Shown one piece after another: positions 7,775-8,680 of a stretch of 8,680 nt of DNA. How positions within the stretch are numbered: the first letter of the stretch is position 1; each line of letters opens with the position of its first letter. The DNA is taken from NCBI GenBank assembly GCA_036743055.1, contig DAINQE010000074.1, positions 1-8,680 of the forward strand, written 5' to 3'. The notes under the pieces are model-generated. The model did no database searches. It was not told the DNA's origin and was given only the letters and a program-made list of their open reading frames with translations. The DNA comes from Sabulitectum sp036743055 (GTDB lineage: Bacteria; Fermentibacterota; Fermentibacteria; Fermentibacterales; JCC-6). A program made the position numbers and the translations under genes.

Positions 7775-8680
7775 TGCGAGCTGCTGTCCCTGCGGTACAT
7801 GAAGTCCGCCGGTATGAGCCAGTGGGGGTTGAGGTCTATGGCGGTAACCGGACCGTTCGCTCCCGGTGGAGGATTGATCTGAACCATAAGGGCTCCGTCG
7901 TGATAGAAGGTGGTCCTTACCAGGGAAGTGTCCTGCAGGTGGATCCTGCACTGGATGCCCTCCAGGGGAAGCCCGAATGGTTCACCGGGCTGTATCTCCC
8001 TTGCTGCCATGTTCACAGCGCCGTCTTCCTCGCGCCAGAGAACCTCAATCTGCGGGATGCCGGGCTTGTAGAACAGGTTCCGGAGCAGCTCCTGGTATCT
8101 CTGGCTGAACCGGAGGCTGGAGTAGATCCTGGCCCAGTAGTTTGCGCTGGAACGGTGGGTGAAGTCCTGAAGCAGGTCGCTGAGGTTGCTGAGCAGCCCC
8201 AGGGAGTTCATGTACTCAAGAACGACTACTCCCTTTCCCCCGGCAACGAAATGCAGCAGAGGCGACCCCTGAAGCTCCGGGTCGGCAAGGGAGTATTCAG
8301 TGAACGGCGGGTCTTCCGATCCCAGGGAGATCAGTTCCGTATTGTAGAGATAGTACTTCAGGTAGGCCTCCCTGAGAACAGCGGTACCCTGGGAGTCACC
8401 TGTGACCGACCTGTGGTACACCAGGGGGAACCACGCCGTGAGCATCTCGGAGAGGACGGGATCCAGTTTCAGGGACTGGATGAGAAGGCCCCTGGCAGCC
8501 GCGGCGAGTATCTCTCCACCCTGGGGAACCTCTCCGCTGGAGATAAGGTCCGGCCAGTCGCCAACGGTTCCCAGGGGTTCAAGGGAGCCGCTGGAATAGT
8601 AGACGCCTCCGAAGACTGGAATGACCACATGCCCGTCGGGATTGTTTATCTCCACGAAGCTGAAGACGGCGGAGGAAAAG
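7771..8680 (-). CDS. M1-aminopeptidase-like protein, C-terminal part, apparently without HEXXH (5' end beyond window)
   Basis: The frame is open from the right edge to the stop at 7771, giving 302 C-terminal residues; an internal GTG at 8655 is not a convincing start since the frame stays open upstream. The tail resembles M1-family metallopeptidases: KGVVVLEYMNSLG (8238-8200 region), an amphipathic helical stretch, then FYKPGIPQIEVLW, FGLPLE and a final LNPHWLI beta-segment. Where a typical M1 enzyme has GAMEN, this one reads FGGVYYSS, and where HEXXH is expected it reads EILAAAARGLL (about 8514-8482), with no histidine. A glutamate in LSEMLTAWF (8448-8446) could match the third zinc ligand in the usual NEG-type motif. 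I infer a non-catalytic or diverged relative. It precedes ligA with a four-base overlap. The family match is by eye, and another helical-repeat protein cannot be excluded. Confidence 0.55.
   Translation of the reverse strand, partial: FSSAVFSFVEINNPDGHVVIPVFGGVYYSSGSLEPLGTVGDWPDLISSGEVPQGGEILAAAARGLLIQSLKLDPVLSEMLTAWFPLVYHRSVTGDSQGTAVLREAYLKYYLYNTELISLGSEDPPFTEYSLADPELQGSPLLHFVAGGKGVVVLEYMNSLGLLSNLSDLLQDFTHRSSANYWARIYSSLRFSQRYQELLRNLFYKPGIPQIEVLWREEDGAVNMAAREIQPGEPFGLPLEGIQCRIHLQDTSLVRTTFYHDGALMVQINPPPGANGPVTAIDLNPHWLIPADFMYRRDSSSQ

Noticed and set aside
7775..7951. 59-codon N-terminal extension of ligA
   Set aside because: The extension is the other-frame reading of the upstream gene's end. 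LigA homologues start at the ATG at 7774, which also gives a clean ATGA overlap.

Overview
The window carries two complete outer-envelope transport genes, a serine-biosynthesis gene and a DNA ligase gene. A large cell-surface protein gene is cut by the left edge and a peptidase-like gene is cut by the right edge. The LPS-export permeases imply a diderm (Gram-negative) cell. The SprA-type surface protein, and an LptF whose C-terminal half resembles the Bacteroidetes type, point to the FCB group (Fibrobacteres-Chlorobi-Bacteroidetes and related candidate phyla). The DNA is GC-rich, but AGG is the commonest Arg codon where I counted it (11 of 26 in lptG) and ATA is frequent for Ile. The genes look alike in this respect, so nothing suggests recent transfer. 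I cannot name the species.

Layout from left to right. Positions 1-2018 (minus) hold the first ~672 residues of a SprA-like outer-membrane protein with a signal peptide. Positions 2019-2140 are a divergent promoter region with a near-consensus sigma70-type promoter facing right. Positions 2141-4560 (plus) hold lptF and lptG, overlapping by ATGA, the permease pair of the LPS exporter. A 106-base gap (4561-4666) follows, with a weak possible terminator and a cluster of ACCTGT repeats. serC lies at 4667-5755 (plus) and ends at a perfect GC-rich hairpin followed by T5. On the opposite strand, a right-to-left operon reads in from beyond 8680: the C-terminal part of an M1-aminopeptidase-like protein (7771-8680), then ligA (5798-7774), again with an ATGA overlap. 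serC and ligA converge on the hairpin.

The left half has an outer-membrane theme: LptF/LptG deliver LPS, and SprA homologues form the outer-membrane channel of type IX secretion in Bacteroidetes. serC and ligA are housekeeping genes. The least ordinary items are the SprA homologue next to the LPS exporter genes, the long helical insertion in LptF, and the M1-like protein, which seems to have lost the HEXXH zinc-binding motif. No gene-free stretch exceeds about 125 bases. I saw no RNA genes, mobile elements or CRISPR arrays, and no clear undescribed multi-gene system.
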